From positions 22,645-86,644 of the forward strand of contig JAEWMS010000052.1 in NCBI GenBank assembly GCA_023393115.1: 64,000 nucleotides of DNA, read 5' to 3'. The position numbers were made by a program, and so were the translations under genes. Below, piece after piece: positions 24,772-34,227 of the stretch. Origin of the DNA: Bacillota bacterium (GTDB lineage: Bacteria > Bacillota > Clostridia > Acetivibrionales > DSM-1351). Within the stretch, counting starts at the first letter, position 1. Each line of letters begins with the position of its first letter. The notes under the pieces were generated by a model, which was not told the DNA's origin, did no database searches, and saw only the letters and a list, made by a program, of their open reading frames with translations.

Positions 24772-26217
24772 ATGACAGCAACTAACTTTAGCGATTACCA
24801 TTTAAACAGTGATCTTATCAAGGCAATTGAAATATTAAACTATAAAAATCCCACAAAAGTTCAACAAAAAGTAATTCCGGCTTTATTGAACGGCAGGGAC
24901 ATTATTGTGAAATCCAGGACTGGCAGCGGAAAAACAGCGGCTTTTGCCATACCTCTTTGTCAAAGGGTGGAGTGGCAGGAGAACAAACCGCAGGCACTGG
25001 TAATTACTCCGACCAGAGAATTGGCCATACAGGTAAAGGAAGATATATTCAATATAGGCAGATTCAAGCGAATAAAAGTTTCAGCCGTATATGGCAAATC
25101 CCCCTTTTATAAGCAGGAGAAGGAACTTAAACAAAAAACTCATATTGTTGTGGGAACACCCGGACGTATTATAGACCATTTGGATAGAGCAACACTGGAT
25201 ACATCAAATATCAGCTATCTAGTAATAGATGAAGCTGATGAAATGCTTAACATGGGATTTATAGAGCAAATTGAAGTCATAATCAGACAAATCCCAAAAG
25301 AAAGAGTCACAGTCCTTTTATCTGCAACTATGCCCAAAGGAATTGAGGAATTATGCGGCAAGTATATGAAAGAACCCGAAATGGTTGAGATTGAGGAACA
25401 AAACACAACAGCAGCCAGGATTGAGCAATTAAAATACAACGTTGAATCAAAAGAAAAATTGAAATTGCTCAAAGATGTTACAGTAGTTGAGAACCCTGAA
25501 AGTTGTATAATTTTCTGTAATACCAAGCAAATGGTTGACGCTTTGCAACATGAACTTGCCGCAATGAATTATTCTTGTCAGAAAATACATGGTGACATGG
25601 ACCAAAGGGATAGACAGCGAGTGATGAATGACTTCAAGTTGGGATATTTCAGATATCTAGTAGCGACAGATGTAGCCGCCAGAGGTATTGATATAGAAAA
25701 TATATCTCTCGTAATCAACTATGATGTCCCCCAGGACAGTGAGAGCTATGTGCATAGAATAGGGAGAACCGGCCGTGTGAATAATACAGGAAAAGCTATA
25801 ACCTTTGCAACTAGTGGTGATGAAAAGTATATTAAAGCTATTGAACAGTATATTGGAAAGGAGATTCCGCCGGGAATTATTCCTGATAAAGAGACTGTAA
25901 GCAGCTTAAGAGAGCAATTTAATGAAAGAATGGCTACCGCTCCTGAATTAAAAGAAGCTAAAGGAGCAAGCCTGAGTAAAGAAATTATGAAACTGCACAT
26001 AAATGCAGGTAAAAAGACAAAAATGAGGCCGGTTGATATAGTTGGAACTCTCTGCAATATAAAGGGTATGACGGCTGAAGATATCGGAATTATTAATATA
26101 GCCGATGTTTCAACCTTTGTTGAAATACTTAACAATAAAGGAGAACTGGTTTATAGAGAACTTCAGAAAACGCCTATAAAGGGAAGACTCAGGAAGGTTA
26201 GCAAAACTGCAATTTGA
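24772..26217 (+). CDS. dbpA: DEAD-box RNA helicase, DbpA/YxiN type
   Basis: A 481-residue helicase with a full motif set: Q motif, SRTGSGKT (Walker A), PTRELA, DEADEM, SATMP, RGIDIE and HRIGRTGR. The last ~75 residues form the DbpA RNA-binding domain (MRPVDIVGTLCNIKGMTAEDIGIINI, with VSTFVEI), an RRM fold that in E. coli DbpA and Bacillus YxiN targets hairpin 92 of 23S rRNA. The length equals YxiN (about 480). The role is large-subunit ribosome assembly. The ribosome site is weak. Confidence 0.92.
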   Translation: MTATNFSDYHLNSDLIKAIEILNYKNPTKVQQKVIPALLNGRDIIVKSRTGSGKTAAFAIPLCQRVEWQENKPQALVITPTRELAIQVKEDIFNIGRFKRIKVSAVYGKSPFYKQEKELKQKTHIVVGTPGRIIDHLDRATLDTSNISYLVIDEADEMLNMGFIEQIEVIIRQIPKERVTVLLSATMPKGIEELCGKYMKEPEMVEIEEQNTTAARIEQLKYNVESKEKLKLLKDVTVVENPESCIIFCNTKQMVDALQHELAAMNYSCQKIHGDMDQRDRQRVMNDFKLGYFRYLVATDVAARGIDIENISLVINYDVPQDSESYVHRIGRTGRVNNTGKAITFATSGDEKYIKAIEQYIGKEIPPGIIPDKETVSSLREQFNERMATAPELKEAKGASLSKEIMKLHINAGKKTKMRPVDIVGTLCNIKGMTAEDIGIINIADVSTFVEILNNKGELVYRELQKTPIKGRLRKVSKTAI

Positions 26218-26472
26218 GGAACTGTTTTGTGTCCGACACATTTTTATGAGCTGTTTGGGAGTACAATGGTATGGGTGTTATCTAAATACATAAATCTTAT
26301 AGTTGTGCTACAGCCTTTTTTTCTCCAAAAGGTAATAATAAACATTCAAAAATTGTACAAAAAAGGATACAAAACGTGTGGCTAAAAAAGGAAGTCTACT
26401 ATAATATATTAATAGCTTAAAAAATAATTGAGCGGGCGTTATGCATCGCAATTTTTATCAGGAGGCTTATTA

Positions 26473-27720
26473 ATGAATATGGCTATTCAACAAAAAACGA
26501 CTAATCGTTGGATCCCCGTAATCGCAAGTATCGCAATTCAAATGTGTTTGGGAACTGCTTACATCTGGAGCGTATTTCAATCTTTCCTTATTAAAGGTAA
26601 AGCTACTCCCGACGCTTTATTTGACTGGCCCGCAACCCACGGCACTCTGGCATATGCATTATTGCTTGGAGTATTAACATTTGGAAGCACCATTGGAGGA
26701 AGAATTCAAGATAAAATAAAAAACCCGCGGCCTGTTATAATTGCCGGAGGCATTGTAATGGGAGTCGGATTTTTCCTTGCACAATTCACAACAGAGTCAA
26801 CGCCTTGGTTGTTATGGCTCTCATATGGTATATTAGGCGGTTTTGGAATGGGTATGGCTTATACTACTACTATTTCAACCTGTCAAAAGTGGTTTCCGGA
26901 CAAAAGAGGTCTGGTAACAGGAATAATTGTTGCAGCTCTTGGTTTTGGCGGTTTGATTTTTACACCGGTTTCAGAGGCTTTAATTTCAAATATAGGAGTG
27001 CTTAAGACCTTTGCCGTATTGGGAGGCATATTTATTATTGTAACATTAATAGGCTCAATGTTTATTAAAAATCCTCCTGAGGGCTTTATGCCGCCAAACT
27101 GGACACCTTCAGTAAAAAATGGCGGACAGATAGTTCAGAATTTTACACCGGGTGAAGTTATAAAAATGCCTCAGTTCTATCTGGTAACCTTGGCACTTAT
27201 GTGTGCAACTGCAGCAGGATCTATGATGATACCCATGGCTAAAATCCTTGGTTTACAGCCGGACAGCGGGTTGACAAGTAGCGCTGCTGTGGCAGGTGTA
27301 ATGATAATAGCGGGCTGCAACTCTTTCGGACGTGTATTCTGGGGATGGGTTTCTGATAAGCTTGGCAGAAAGCAGACAATATTAATACTTTTATTATTAA
27401 CAGGTATTTCAATCGTTACAGTATCCTTTGCAAAAGCATATTTAATGCTTGTTATAATAGCAATCATAGGCTTCTCGTATGGAGGATTCCTAGGAGTATT
27501 CCCAGCATTGACAGCAGACTTCTGGGGAACAAAGAACGGTGCGCAAATATATGGAATGGTTCTTCTTGGCTTTGGTGTAGGTGCAGTCGCATCCTCTTAT
27601 ATTGTAGCTTACTTCAGCAAGACAAAAGAATTTTCAACAGCATTTACAATAGCCGCTGCCGCTTCAGTGGTCGGAATACTGATAATATCACTTTTAAGAA
27701 CTCCCCGAAAAAAGGAATAA
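26473..27720 (+). CDS. MFS transporter, oxalate/formate antiporter (OFA) family
   Basis: A 415-residue protein with about twelve helices. The start RWIPVIASIAIQMCLGTAYIWSVF and the GGFGMGMAYTT and WFPDKRGLVTG segments are characteristic of the OFA group. Members exchange oxalate for formate or carry other small carboxylates; the substrate here is not determinable. AGGAGG at 26460-26465 fixes ATG 26473. It is monocistronic and ends at a strong bidirectional terminator. About 255 bp upstream hold no recognisable gene. Confidence 0.88.
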   Translation: MNMAIQQKTTNRWIPVIASIAIQMCLGTAYIWSVFQSFLIKGKATPDALFDWPATHGTLAYALLLGVLTFGSTIGGRIQDKIKNPRPVIIAGGIVMGVGFFLAQFTTESTPWLLWLSYGILGGFGMGMAYTTTISTCQKWFPDKRGLVTGIIVAALGFGGLIFTPVSEALISNIGVLKTFAVLGGIFIIVTLIGSMFIKNPPEGFMPPNWTPSVKNGGQIVQNFTPGEVIKMPQFYLVTLALMCATAAGSMMIPMAKILGLQPDSGLTSSAAVAGVMIIAGCNSFGRVFWGWVSDKLGRKQTILILLLLTGISIVTVSFAKAYLMLVIIAIIGFSYGGFLGVFPALTADFWGTKNGAQIYGMVLLGFGVGAVASSYIVAYFSKTKEFSTAFTIAAAASVVGILIISLLRTPRKKE

Positions 27721-27736
27721 TCATCTAAATTAAAAC

Positions 27737-27794
27737 AGTCGCTTTTTGCCTTGTATTCCGGTTATTTACCGGTCAGTGCAAAAGCGACTTTTTT
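27737..27794. terminator. Bidirectional terminator
   Basis: AGTCGCTTTTTGC pairs with GCAAAAGCGACT (27778-27789) followed by TTTTT. An inner CCGGT/ACCGG hairpin sits within it. It serves the convergent MFS and 3-hydroxyacyl-CoA dehydrogenase genes. Confidence 0.85.
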
Positions 27795-27796
27795 AT

Positions 27797-28753
27797 TTAT
27801 TTGTATTTATAGAACCCTTCCCCAGAACTCATTCCAAACTTACCAGCATCGATATATTCTTTTAACATCTTTTCCATAGCTTTATAATTATAAGGAAGCA
27901 TCATTTTCTTAAGTAATGGACTTAATAATCCAGGGACTTTCTGATATTGAGCAACAATGTTATAGGCAGTATTTAAACCGACAGTATCAATAATCTGGAA
28001 TGGACCTTTAGGTGCACCAGTTCCGAGCGTCCATGCTTTATCAACGCTTTCTGGATCACTTACTCCATTAGCGACAAGATCTAAACCGCTGAGTAAGAAT
28101 GGAACTAACATAGAGTTTAGCAAATAACCAGATTTTTCTTTCATGACTGGTAGAGCAATCATTCTGATGGCATTAGCAAATTCGATGATTTCATTGAAAA
28201 AACGGGAATCAGTTTTTGGCTGAGACATAACTTCAGCAGTATTGTTTTTCCAAATTGAATTAGCAAAGTGGAAAGAGAGATATTTATCAGCTCTTCCAGT
28301 ATATTGAGCAAACTGTGATGGTAAAAGAGTTGATGAGTTAGTTACAATAACAGTTTTTTCTGGTAATAATGGAGCAAGTGTTTTATAGAAAGCAATCTTA
28401 TCGTCAGCATTTTCGGACATTGATTCAATAACCAGATCAGCATCTTTAACAGCTTTAGCCATATCGATTTCCAGTTTAAGTCTGGAATATGCTTTTTCAA
28501 CTTTATCAAGGCACTCCTCTTTACTGAAACTATCTTGGTCGGCAATACCACGGCACCAGCTATTTGGAGCTTGAGCCATTAATTCAATAGCTTCAATATA
28601 AGTTTCTTTAAGTTTGTCGATTTTTGGCTGGGTACGAGTGATGCTTCCTTCGCTTCTTAACCAGATTGTGACATCAAATCCACAATAAGCAGATTGAAAA
28701 GCAATCTGTGAGCCAAGTACACCACCACCAGCAATGACGATTTTTCTATACAT
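27797..28753 (-). CDS. 3-hydroxyacyl-CoA dehydrogenase
   Basis: A 318-residue NAD-dependent dehydrogenase. It has an N-terminal Rossmann motif GGGVLGSQIA, then ADLVIESMSEN, the catalytic His region YLSFHFAN, a following Asn, and a C-terminal dimerisation domain with GTGAPKGPFQIIDTVG. The family oxidises 3-hydroxyacyl-CoA to 3-oxoacyl-CoA. No thiolase or crotonase gene is nearby, so it is not part of a local butyrate cluster. It is divergent from a TetR regulator across a palindrome-bearing gap, which suggests direct control. Isolation with its own regulator suggests acquisition as a unit (inference). Confidence 0.85.
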   Translation of the reverse strand: MYRKIVIAGGGVLGSQIAFQSAYCGFDVTIWLRSEGSITRTQPKIDKLKETYIEAIELMAQAPNSWCRGIADQDSFSKEECLDKVEKAYSRLKLEIDMAKAVKDADLVIESMSENADDKIAFYKTLAPLLPEKTVIVTNSSTLLPSQFAQYTGRADKYLSFHFANSIWKNNTAEVMSQPKTDSRFFNEIIEFANAIRMIALPVMKEKSGYLLNSMLVPFLLSGLDLVANGVSDPESVDKAWTLGTGAPKGPFQIIDTVGLNTAYNIVAQYQKVPGLLSPLLKKMMLPYNYKAMEKMLKEYIDAGKFGMSSGEGFYKYK

Positions 28754-28790
28754 AATTTAAGCCCTCCTTATTTGACTTAATAAAGACATT

Positions 28791-28876
28791 TTAGTATCTT
28801 TAATATTGTTACTGAAAGCTGATTTTATGTCAATTATCGAAAATTATCAAGATACTTTTCTTTATAAAAGTATCTT
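28791..28876. promoter_or_regulatory. Candidate operator of the TetR/dehydrogenase divergon
   Basis: AAGATACTTTT (28849-28859) and AAAAGTATCTT (28866-28876) form a perfect 11-bp inverted repeat with a 6-bp centre, directly abutting the TetR ribosome site. A further half-site TTAGTATCTT lies at 28791-28800, near the dehydrogenase start. The arrangement fits an autoregulated TetR operator controlling both genes. Confidence 0.65.
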
Positions 28877-28887
28877 TGGAGGAAAAC

Positions 28888-29412
28888 ATGGGAAGACGAA
28901 ATGAATCAATCGATTTTTTGTTAGAATGTATAGCTAATTCAATTATCGATTTAATGAAATATAAGAAATTTATAGATATTACTGTTAATGAAATAGTAAA
29001 TAGATCGGGTGTTTCAAGAGCAACCTATTTTCGTCATTTTGAAAGTAAATATGATATTCTAATATATCGACTTAAAACTTCATGGAGCTATTGGTGTATT
29101 GATAATGATGTCGAAGTAAAGGATAAATTTGATATCAATAATGCGTATACATTTTTCGCTTTTAATTATCAGAATAGAGACTTACTGAAATTGCTTTATG
29201 ACAATGATCTGACAGATGTAATACTTTATGCTTTTTATAGTGTTATAAATGAGGAAAAAGAATCTTATGCCAATGCTTTTTATAATTATGGAATGTTTGG
29301 CATATTGAGCCAATGGGTAAAAAATGATTTTAGAGAATCTCCAGAAGAAATGGCGAAAACAGGAATTGAACTTGTTAGATTGAATTCAAAAAAAGAAAAT
29401 GTGAAAAGGTAA
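28888..29412 (+). CDS. TetR/AcrR family transcriptional regulator
   Basis: A 174-residue regulator. Its N-terminal HTH has ITVNEIVNRSGVSRATYFRHF at about residues 33-53, the classic TetR recognition helix. The C-terminal helical domain is variable and is expected to bind the inducer. GGAGG at 28878-28882 sets ATG 28888. It is divergently transcribed from the 3-hydroxyacyl-CoA dehydrogenase gene, with a perfect inverted repeat just before its ribosome site. An acyl-CoA-type ligand is a reasonable guess. Confidence 0.88.
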   Translation: MGRRNESIDFLLECIANSIIDLMKYKKFIDITVNEIVNRSGVSRATYFRHFESKYDILIYRLKTSWSYWCIDNDVEVKDKFDINNAYTFFAFNYQNRDLLKLLYDNDLTDVILYAFYSVINEEKESYANAFYNYGMFGILSQWVKNDFRESPEEMAKTGIELVRLNSKKENVKR

Positions 29413-29446
29413 GCCGTCAAAGCTTACCTTTTTGTATAACGTTAAC

Positions 29447-29800
29447 TTAAAATTTCTTAAAAGCAAAGAATACAGCTCCCAATATGCAAATAAATGACAA
29501 TAAATAATTTAATTTGAAGCTTTCTTTTAAGTAAAGGACTGAAAATACTGCGAAAACGACAAGTGTGATGGCTTCCTGTATTATTTTCAACTGAGCCGTG
29601 TCAAAATCTCTGGAGGCCAGTCTGTTTGCCGGTATCATAAAGCAATATTCAAAAAATGCAATTCCCCAGCTTATGAGGATAATCAATGGCAGTGAAACAG
29701 AGTTCCCTTTGAATTTAAGATTGCCATACCATGCAAAGGTCATGAAAACATTTGATACTACTAGAAGAAGAAAAGGCCAAAATTTTAGTAATGATTGCAT
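29447..29800 (-). CDS. DMT-superfamily membrane protein (DUF486)
   Basis: A 117-residue protein with four hydrophobic helices, matching DUF486 (VSNVFMTFAWYGNLK, SWGIAFFEYCFMIPANRLA, LKIIQEAITLVVFAVFSVLYLKE). This family belongs to the drug/metabolite transporter clan but has no proven substrate. The stop lies 35 bp from the convergent TetR gene. Confidence 0.85.
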   Translation of the reverse strand: MQSLLKFWPFLLLVVSNVFMTFAWYGNLKFKGNSVSLPLIILISWGIAFFEYCFMIPANRLASRDFDTAQLKIIQEAITLVVFAVFSVLYLKESFKLNYLLSFICILGAVFFAFKKF

Positions 29801-29946
29801 ATGTACTCCCTCGAAAAACAGAAATTAATGTTGAAAAATCACCAAAGCCTATTATAGCATAAAGGATTTATTATAGAGAAGAAGTTATGAATTTTATTTA
29901 AACCAAATATAATTGATTTATATTATTTTATTGAGGAGAAATGTTT

Positions 29947-30234
29947 ATGAAAAAACTATTATTTGTTATTGTTCTTTTATTATTTGTACTGGTTTTAACA
30001 AATCCGACCCAGGCGGATTACAATTCATGGGTTAATGAAGAGCTGGCACAACAGTTGGATTATAATTCTGAAGGAGCAGTAGGAAAGGCAATTTCGCCAC
30101 TGACAAATATGCTTGTAAACTCTGTGACTGAAAGACATAATTACTATATTTTTTCTATTTATGAAACTGAGATAGCAAATAATGAAATAAACAAAACAAT
30201 AGGTATTTTAAAAATGTTTGTTAACTTAGATTAA
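29947..30234 (+). CDS. Small secreted DUF4359 protein
   Basis: A 95-residue protein with a signal peptide (MKKLLFVIVLLLFVLVLTNP) followed by the DUF4359 signature TNPTQADYNSWV and a C-terminal YYIFSIYE segment. ATG 29947 is preferred over ATG 29941 because GAGGAG at 29933-29938 gives proper spacing. Function is unknown; it is exported or membrane-anchored. Confidence 0.8.
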   Translation: MKKLLFVIVLLLFVLVLTNPTQADYNSWVNEELAQQLDYNSEGAVGKAISPLTNMLVNSVTERHNYYIFSIYETEIANNEINKTIGILKMFVNLD

Positions 30235-30319
30235 TTATCATTTTTAGTTTAATTTGTAAACAAAATAAACTGCTGTCATATAATGATTACATACGATATT
30301 ATGAAAGAGGAAGTATTGT

Positions 30320-31291
30320 ATGGCTACAACATTATTTGATGAAATCAGGATTTTCAACGGAAGCGACGAACTAACTACGGTTTTTCGAGATCTCATAAGC
30401 AACAATATTGATGAAGCGATAAAATCTCTAAATCACAGGTATTTACAATTTCCTTCACTATTTATTCTTAATACTGAAATAAGTAGTGAGATCTATGAGA
30501 GATTGAATACACGTAATAAATGCGCACTGGACTTTATAAATCAAGTGTTATCAGATGAAGGGCCGGATTCCGATAGAATTTTATCTGAAGCTACACAGGA
30601 AAGTTATGCAACATATAAATGGATTCTGGAGTCTGGTTATTCGGAAGACGGACTCAGTGAAGCATATGATGAAGTACTTGATAGAGCTGCCATAGTACTT
30701 TGCAATGTGTACAAGGACCAGAACTGTTTAAGGATTATGGAATCATTAATTTTTGATCGCCATAGAAAAGGGGCTTACATATATGATTTGACCTGGGCTT
30801 ATTTTGAGAGCCTGAACCCGCAGAATATCAATTCCCTGGTTAATCGTCTGAGATCAGCCAATCCAAAGGATGTAGAGCTTGCCAGAAAGTATCTTAATTT
30901 TATTCCTGACATAAACAGTCGGGATGAAGACTCTCGGAAATTGTATCAAAGAGCCTTGAAATGGCTAAGTCAGAATCAAAATTTTATTTATTACACGGGA
31001 GCCACAAATAACCAGACCTCTAACCCATCAAGATATGCTGTCTCACTTGAAGCAAAGTATTTACAAAAGCCGGCTTACAGAGTAATGCAGGAACAATCAA
31101 GAAATTTCAATGAAGAAGAGGCCTCTTATCTTGATAATTTTATTAATCTGAATGAAGATACCAAACTGCTGTTAGCAAAGTGCTCGGATATGCTATATCA
31201 CATTAACAAATACAAGTGGAATAAATGGCTTCAAAGTCCTGTCGATAAGCAAATAGAGATTGCTGAGAGGATGGTGGGTCAAAATGATTAA
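30320..31291 (+). CDS. Hypothetical protein translated with tgl
   Basis: A 323-residue, largely helical soluble protein with no signal peptide or membrane segment. I do not recognise its family. Features are repeated acidic/aromatic helices and an Asn/Arg-rich middle (NNQTSNPSRYAVSLEAKYLQ). Its last 8 bp overlap the transglutaminase start (ATGATTAA), so the two are translationally coupled. Context suggests a coat-associated partner or substrate of the enzyme, which is inference. Confidence 0.7.
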   Translation: MATTLFDEIRIFNGSDELTTVFRDLISNNIDEAIKSLNHRYLQFPSLFILNTEISSEIYERLNTRNKCALDFINQVLSDEGPDSDRILSEATQESYATYKWILESGYSEDGLSEAYDEVLDRAAIVLCNVYKDQNCLRIMESLIFDRHRKGAYIYDLTWAYFESLNPQNINSLVNRLRSANPKDVELARKYLNFIPDINSRDEDSRKLYQRALKWLSQNQNFIYYTGATNNQTSNPSRYAVSLEAKYLQKPAYRVMQEQSRNFNEEEASYLDNFINLNEDTKLLLAKCSDMLYHINKYKWNKWLQSPVDKQIEIAERMVGQND

Positions 31292-32099
31292 AATAAAAGG
31301 AAATCTTATAGACTCAAATATCCTTAATCAATACGGAATGGGAAGTATTGAAGGAAAAATATTGAATATAATGTTGAAAAGTGATTATGTTTATAATTTT
31401 AATTCAATTAATGAATTGAAATTTGAACTGGCACTCAGGAAAAGCATTGTTAATGCTGCGAAAGACCTGAATAGAAGCCGGATGGAATTCCGTACCTTCA
31501 GAAAGTCAAAATGTAATCCTGAATTTTGGTATAGAACGGGAGAGGGCGGCTTCGAACTAAAAAATAATGTCAGACCCTCTGATGCTATAAAGGATATTTT
31601 CATTAACAGTTCAAAATATGGTACCGAATGTGCTACTGCTATGGTTATCGTTTATTATAAGGCACTGGTTGATGTTTTTCCTGAAGAGCTGTTTAACAGA
31701 ATGTTTCCAAGAATATATCTTATGAATTGGCAGAACCTTGACTATGATCTGGGAATAGTTGATCATATGAGGGTGCCTGACTACCTCCCCGGTGATTGCA
31801 GATACTTTAAAAATCCGGAGGTTGACCCGTTAAAACCTGAATGGCAGGGTGAAAATGTATTTTTGCTTGAAAATGGTCTTTATTATGGCCATGGTATTGG
31901 CATAACCAGCGGTGAAAAAATAATTGAAATACTAAACAAAAAAAGAAGAAGGGGTGCAACAGTTTCAGCATTTTTATTACCATCAGCCAAACGCCTTAAT
32001 TTCAAGTATTTGAGCAGTAAGTACTATGGATTTTCTACACGTGCTGAGGAAGAATTATATTCCGGTAATTCAAATCTGGGATATAACCTCATTAAGTGA
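31284..32099 (+). CDS. tgl: Spore coat protein-glutamine gamma-glutamyltransferase
   Basis: A 271-residue transglutaminase of the Bacillus Tgl type. Cys116 lies in YGTECATAM, the same residue number as the catalytic Cys of Bacillus subtilis Tgl. Glu186 (KPEWQGE) and His203 (YYGHGIGI) are good candidates for the rest of the active site. Other conserved pieces are NPEFWYRTGEGGF and the C-terminal RRGATVSAFLLPSAKR-like stretch. The enzyme crosslinks coat proteins through epsilon-(gamma-glutamyl)lysine bonds late in sporulation. ATG 31284 matches the family N-terminus and overlaps the upstream gene. Confidence 0.92.
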   Translation: MIKIKGNLIDSNILNQYGMGSIEGKILNIMLKSDYVYNFNSINELKFELALRKSIVNAAKDLNRSRMEFRTFRKSKCNPEFWYRTGEGGFELKNNVRPSDAIKDIFINSSKYGTECATAMVIVYYKALVDVFPEELFNRMFPRIYLMNWQNLDYDLGIVDHMRVPDYLPGDCRYFKNPEVDPLKPEWQGENVFLLENGLYYGHGIGITSGEKIIEILNKKRRRGATVSAFLLPSAKRLNFKYLSSKYYGFSTRAEEELYSGNSNLGYNLIK

Positions 32100-32143
32100 T
32101 ATTATATTAGAGGAACACAACTTGAACTTACGGAGGCAGAAGG

Positions 32144-32326
32144 ATGAACAGTAAAAACAATTGTGAATGTTGCATTAACTATACTTACGACGATGAATAT
32201 AACTGTTATCAATGTGAAGTTAATTTGGATGAGGATGAAATGAGTCAATTTCTGAGAAAGGCTTATGTTAATTGTCCATACTTTCAGTTTAATGACGAGT
32301 ATAAAACAGTAAGGAAGCAAATTTAG
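32144..32326 (+). CDS. Small Cys-rich DUF6472 family protein
   Basis: A 60-residue acidic protein with five Cys: C8, C10 and C11-like spacing in NCECCINY, Cys in YNCYQCEVN, and a final CPYFQF. The CxxC pairs suggest metal (Zn or Fe-S) binding. It matches DUF6472 in Clostridia (LDEDEMSQFL, DEYKTVRKQI). A GGAGG site precedes ATG 32144. Function unknown. Confidence 0.8.
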   Translation: MNSKNNCECCINYTYDDEYNCYQCEVNLDEDEMSQFLRKAYVNCPYFQFNDEYKTVRKQI

Positions 32327-32385
32327 AGGTATAAAATGTATTAATTTGAGAAACATAAAAAGCATAATGATTGGAGGTGCTTTTT

Positions 32386-32817
32386 ATGGACGGAAATGAA
32401 GAACTGTTGAATTACATTCATCAGAATTCAGAAATGGGCATAGGTACAATAGAGCATTTGTTGGTAATTAACACAGATGACGAGTTTAGGAAAACACTTG
32501 ACTCCCAGATGGATGAGTATAAAGCTATTAATATAAAAGCCGCTGAAATGTTACATGACAGTAAAAAAGAGGCTAAAGATGTAAGTGCTATGTCAAAAAT
32601 CTCTTCAAATATGATGATTGATATGAAAACCTTGACTGACAAATCAGCTTCACATATTTCCGAAATGCTTATTCAGGGTAATACAATGGGAATAATTCAG
32701 ATGACAAAAAGACTTAAGGAATATGGAAATGCCGATAAAAATATATTAGACCTGGCAAACAGATTACTTGCCTTCGAGCATAGAAACATTGAGGAATGTA
32801 AGAAATTCTTGCACTAA
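32386..32817 (+). CDS. Helical hypothetical protein, possible ferritin-like bundle
   Basis: A 143-residue protein predicted by eye to be four long amphipathic helices, Met- and Glu-rich, with no Cys except near the end. The layout resembles small ferritin-like or DUF2383-type bundles, but the paired ExxH metal ligands cannot be confirmed, so the match is weak. GGAGGT at 32373-32378 sets ATG 32386. It follows the DUF6472 gene by 59 bp. Confidence 0.65.
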   Translation: MDGNEELLNYIHQNSEMGIGTIEHLLVINTDDEFRKTLDSQMDEYKAINIKAAEMLHDSKKEAKDVSAMSKISSNMMIDMKTLTDKSASHISEMLIQGNTMGIIQMTKRLKEYGNADKNILDLANRLLAFEHRNIEECKKFLH

Positions 32818-32878
32818 ACCTAGGCATAAACATTTTATTGCTGTTTTCAGACTATAGTATAATAAGCATAATCAAATT

Positions 32879-32936
32879 AAGCAAGCACCAGCGTTGACAG
32901 ATATCAATAAATCCCAGATGCAGATGCTTGTTTTTT
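32879..32936 (+). terminator. Terminator
   Basis: CAAGCA (32882-32887) pairs with TGCTTG (32925-32930), followed by TTTTTT. The long loop contains further weak pairing. Confidence 0.7.
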
Positions 32937-33108
32937 CAATTTTGTTGGTAAATGACAGTGAAAAGTTAGGATATAAATTTGATAAATTCTCAAATATTTC
33001 AAGGTTAAAAAATTCAATTTTACTCAAAATATAATTGGTTTTAACATCTATGTTACGAAAAGTCGGAACTTAGAAATAAAATTAATGCCGACTGGAAATG
33101 GAGAGAAT

Positions 33109-34197
33109 ATGAGGAATAAAAAATTATTAGCTGTTGTTTTAACTTTTATAATTGTTATTGTTTCAATAGTCTCAGTATCTGCACAAACCTTTACTGATGT
33201 TCCTGAAAACAGTCCGTATAAGGATGCCATTGAATTCTGCCGTGCAAAAGGATTTGTTACAGGTACCGGCACCAATACATTTTCACCCGATGCAAAATTA
33301 ACCAGAGGACAGTTTGCAGTAATCTGGAGCCGCTCATTAAACATTATAAGTGATAATCACCCTTACACTGACATAACCATACTAAAAAACTATTACGACA
33401 CCCCTGCAATAATATTACGCGGTTTGGGAATCCTCAGCGGTACTAGTGCATCTAAATTTTCTCCCAGTGGTAATCTTACCCGTGAACAACTGGCAGTACT
33501 TACTATGAAAACATATAAGCTGGGTGTTGCAGATCCGGATGACTACAAAAAGTACACTGATTATGCCCTGATTTCAGAATGGGCCCGGGATGGAGTGTCT
33601 GCCTGTATTAATGCAAAAGTTTTTGAGGGGCTATACGACAAAGATACTTTCAGTCCCGGAAGCAGTGTAACAAGAGCTGAATTATGCCAGCTGATATATA
33701 ATATTTCAGTGCCTACGTACACTATTACTGTTGGTGAACTTCAGGGAGGAACAATCACAGCAAGCCACACAAAAGCAAGACCCGGAACAACTATTACTCT
33801 AAATGTTGCCCCTGACACAGGAAAGCAGTTGAAGGAAGGTTCTTTGAAATTCAACGGAACACCTATTTCGGGAACAAACTTTGTTATGCCGGCTGAAAAT
33901 GTAACTATTACAGCTGAGTTTGAAGACAAGCCGGTTGTATTGGAATCAATATCTGTAACAACGCCACCAACAAAAACCACTTATACTGCCGGTGAAACTC
34001 TTGACCTGGCCGGATTGGTTGTAACTGCAAATTACAGCGACAACTCAAGCAGCGCAATAACAGAGTACACTACTACGCCGGCAGCCGGTGCTACTCTTGA
34101 CACTCCCGGTACAGTAACTGTAACTGTCAGTTTTACAGTAGGAGAGGTTACAAAGACGACTACCTTTGATGTACAGGTTAATGCATCAGCAGGATAA
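33109..34197 (+). CDS. Secreted SLH-domain protein with Ig-like C-terminus
   Basis: A 362-residue exported protein. It has a signal peptide (1-26) and three S-layer homology repeats at about 28-200 (FTDVPENSPYKDAIEFC, FSPSGNLTREQLAVL, FSPGSSVTRAELCQLIYN). A Gly/Thr-rich repeat of the InlB B-repeat type (YTITVGELQGGTITA) follows at about 205-275, then a bacterial Ig-like group 3 domain (ESISVTTPPTKTTYTAGETLDL) to the end. SLH triplets bind secondary cell-wall polymer, so this is a small cell-surface protein. No dockerin or catalytic domain is present. Confidence 0.9.
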   Translation: MRNKKLLAVVLTFIIVIVSIVSVSAQTFTDVPENSPYKDAIEFCRAKGFVTGTGTNTFSPDAKLTRGQFAVIWSRSLNIISDNHPYTDITILKNYYDTPAIILRGLGILSGTSASKFSPSGNLTREQLAVLTMKTYKLGVADPDDYKKYTDYALISEWARDGVSACINAKVFEGLYDKDTFSPGSSVTRAELCQLIYNISVPTYTITVGELQGGTITASHTKARPGTTITLNVAPDTGKQLKEGSLKFNGTPISGTNFVMPAENVTITAEFEDKPVVLESISVTTPPTKTTYTAGETLDLAGLVVTANYSDNSSSAITEYTTTPAAGATLDTPGTVTVTVSFTVGEVTKTTTFDVQVNASAG

Positions 34198-34227
34198 TTA
34201 GCACATTAAAGATATTTTAACCATATG

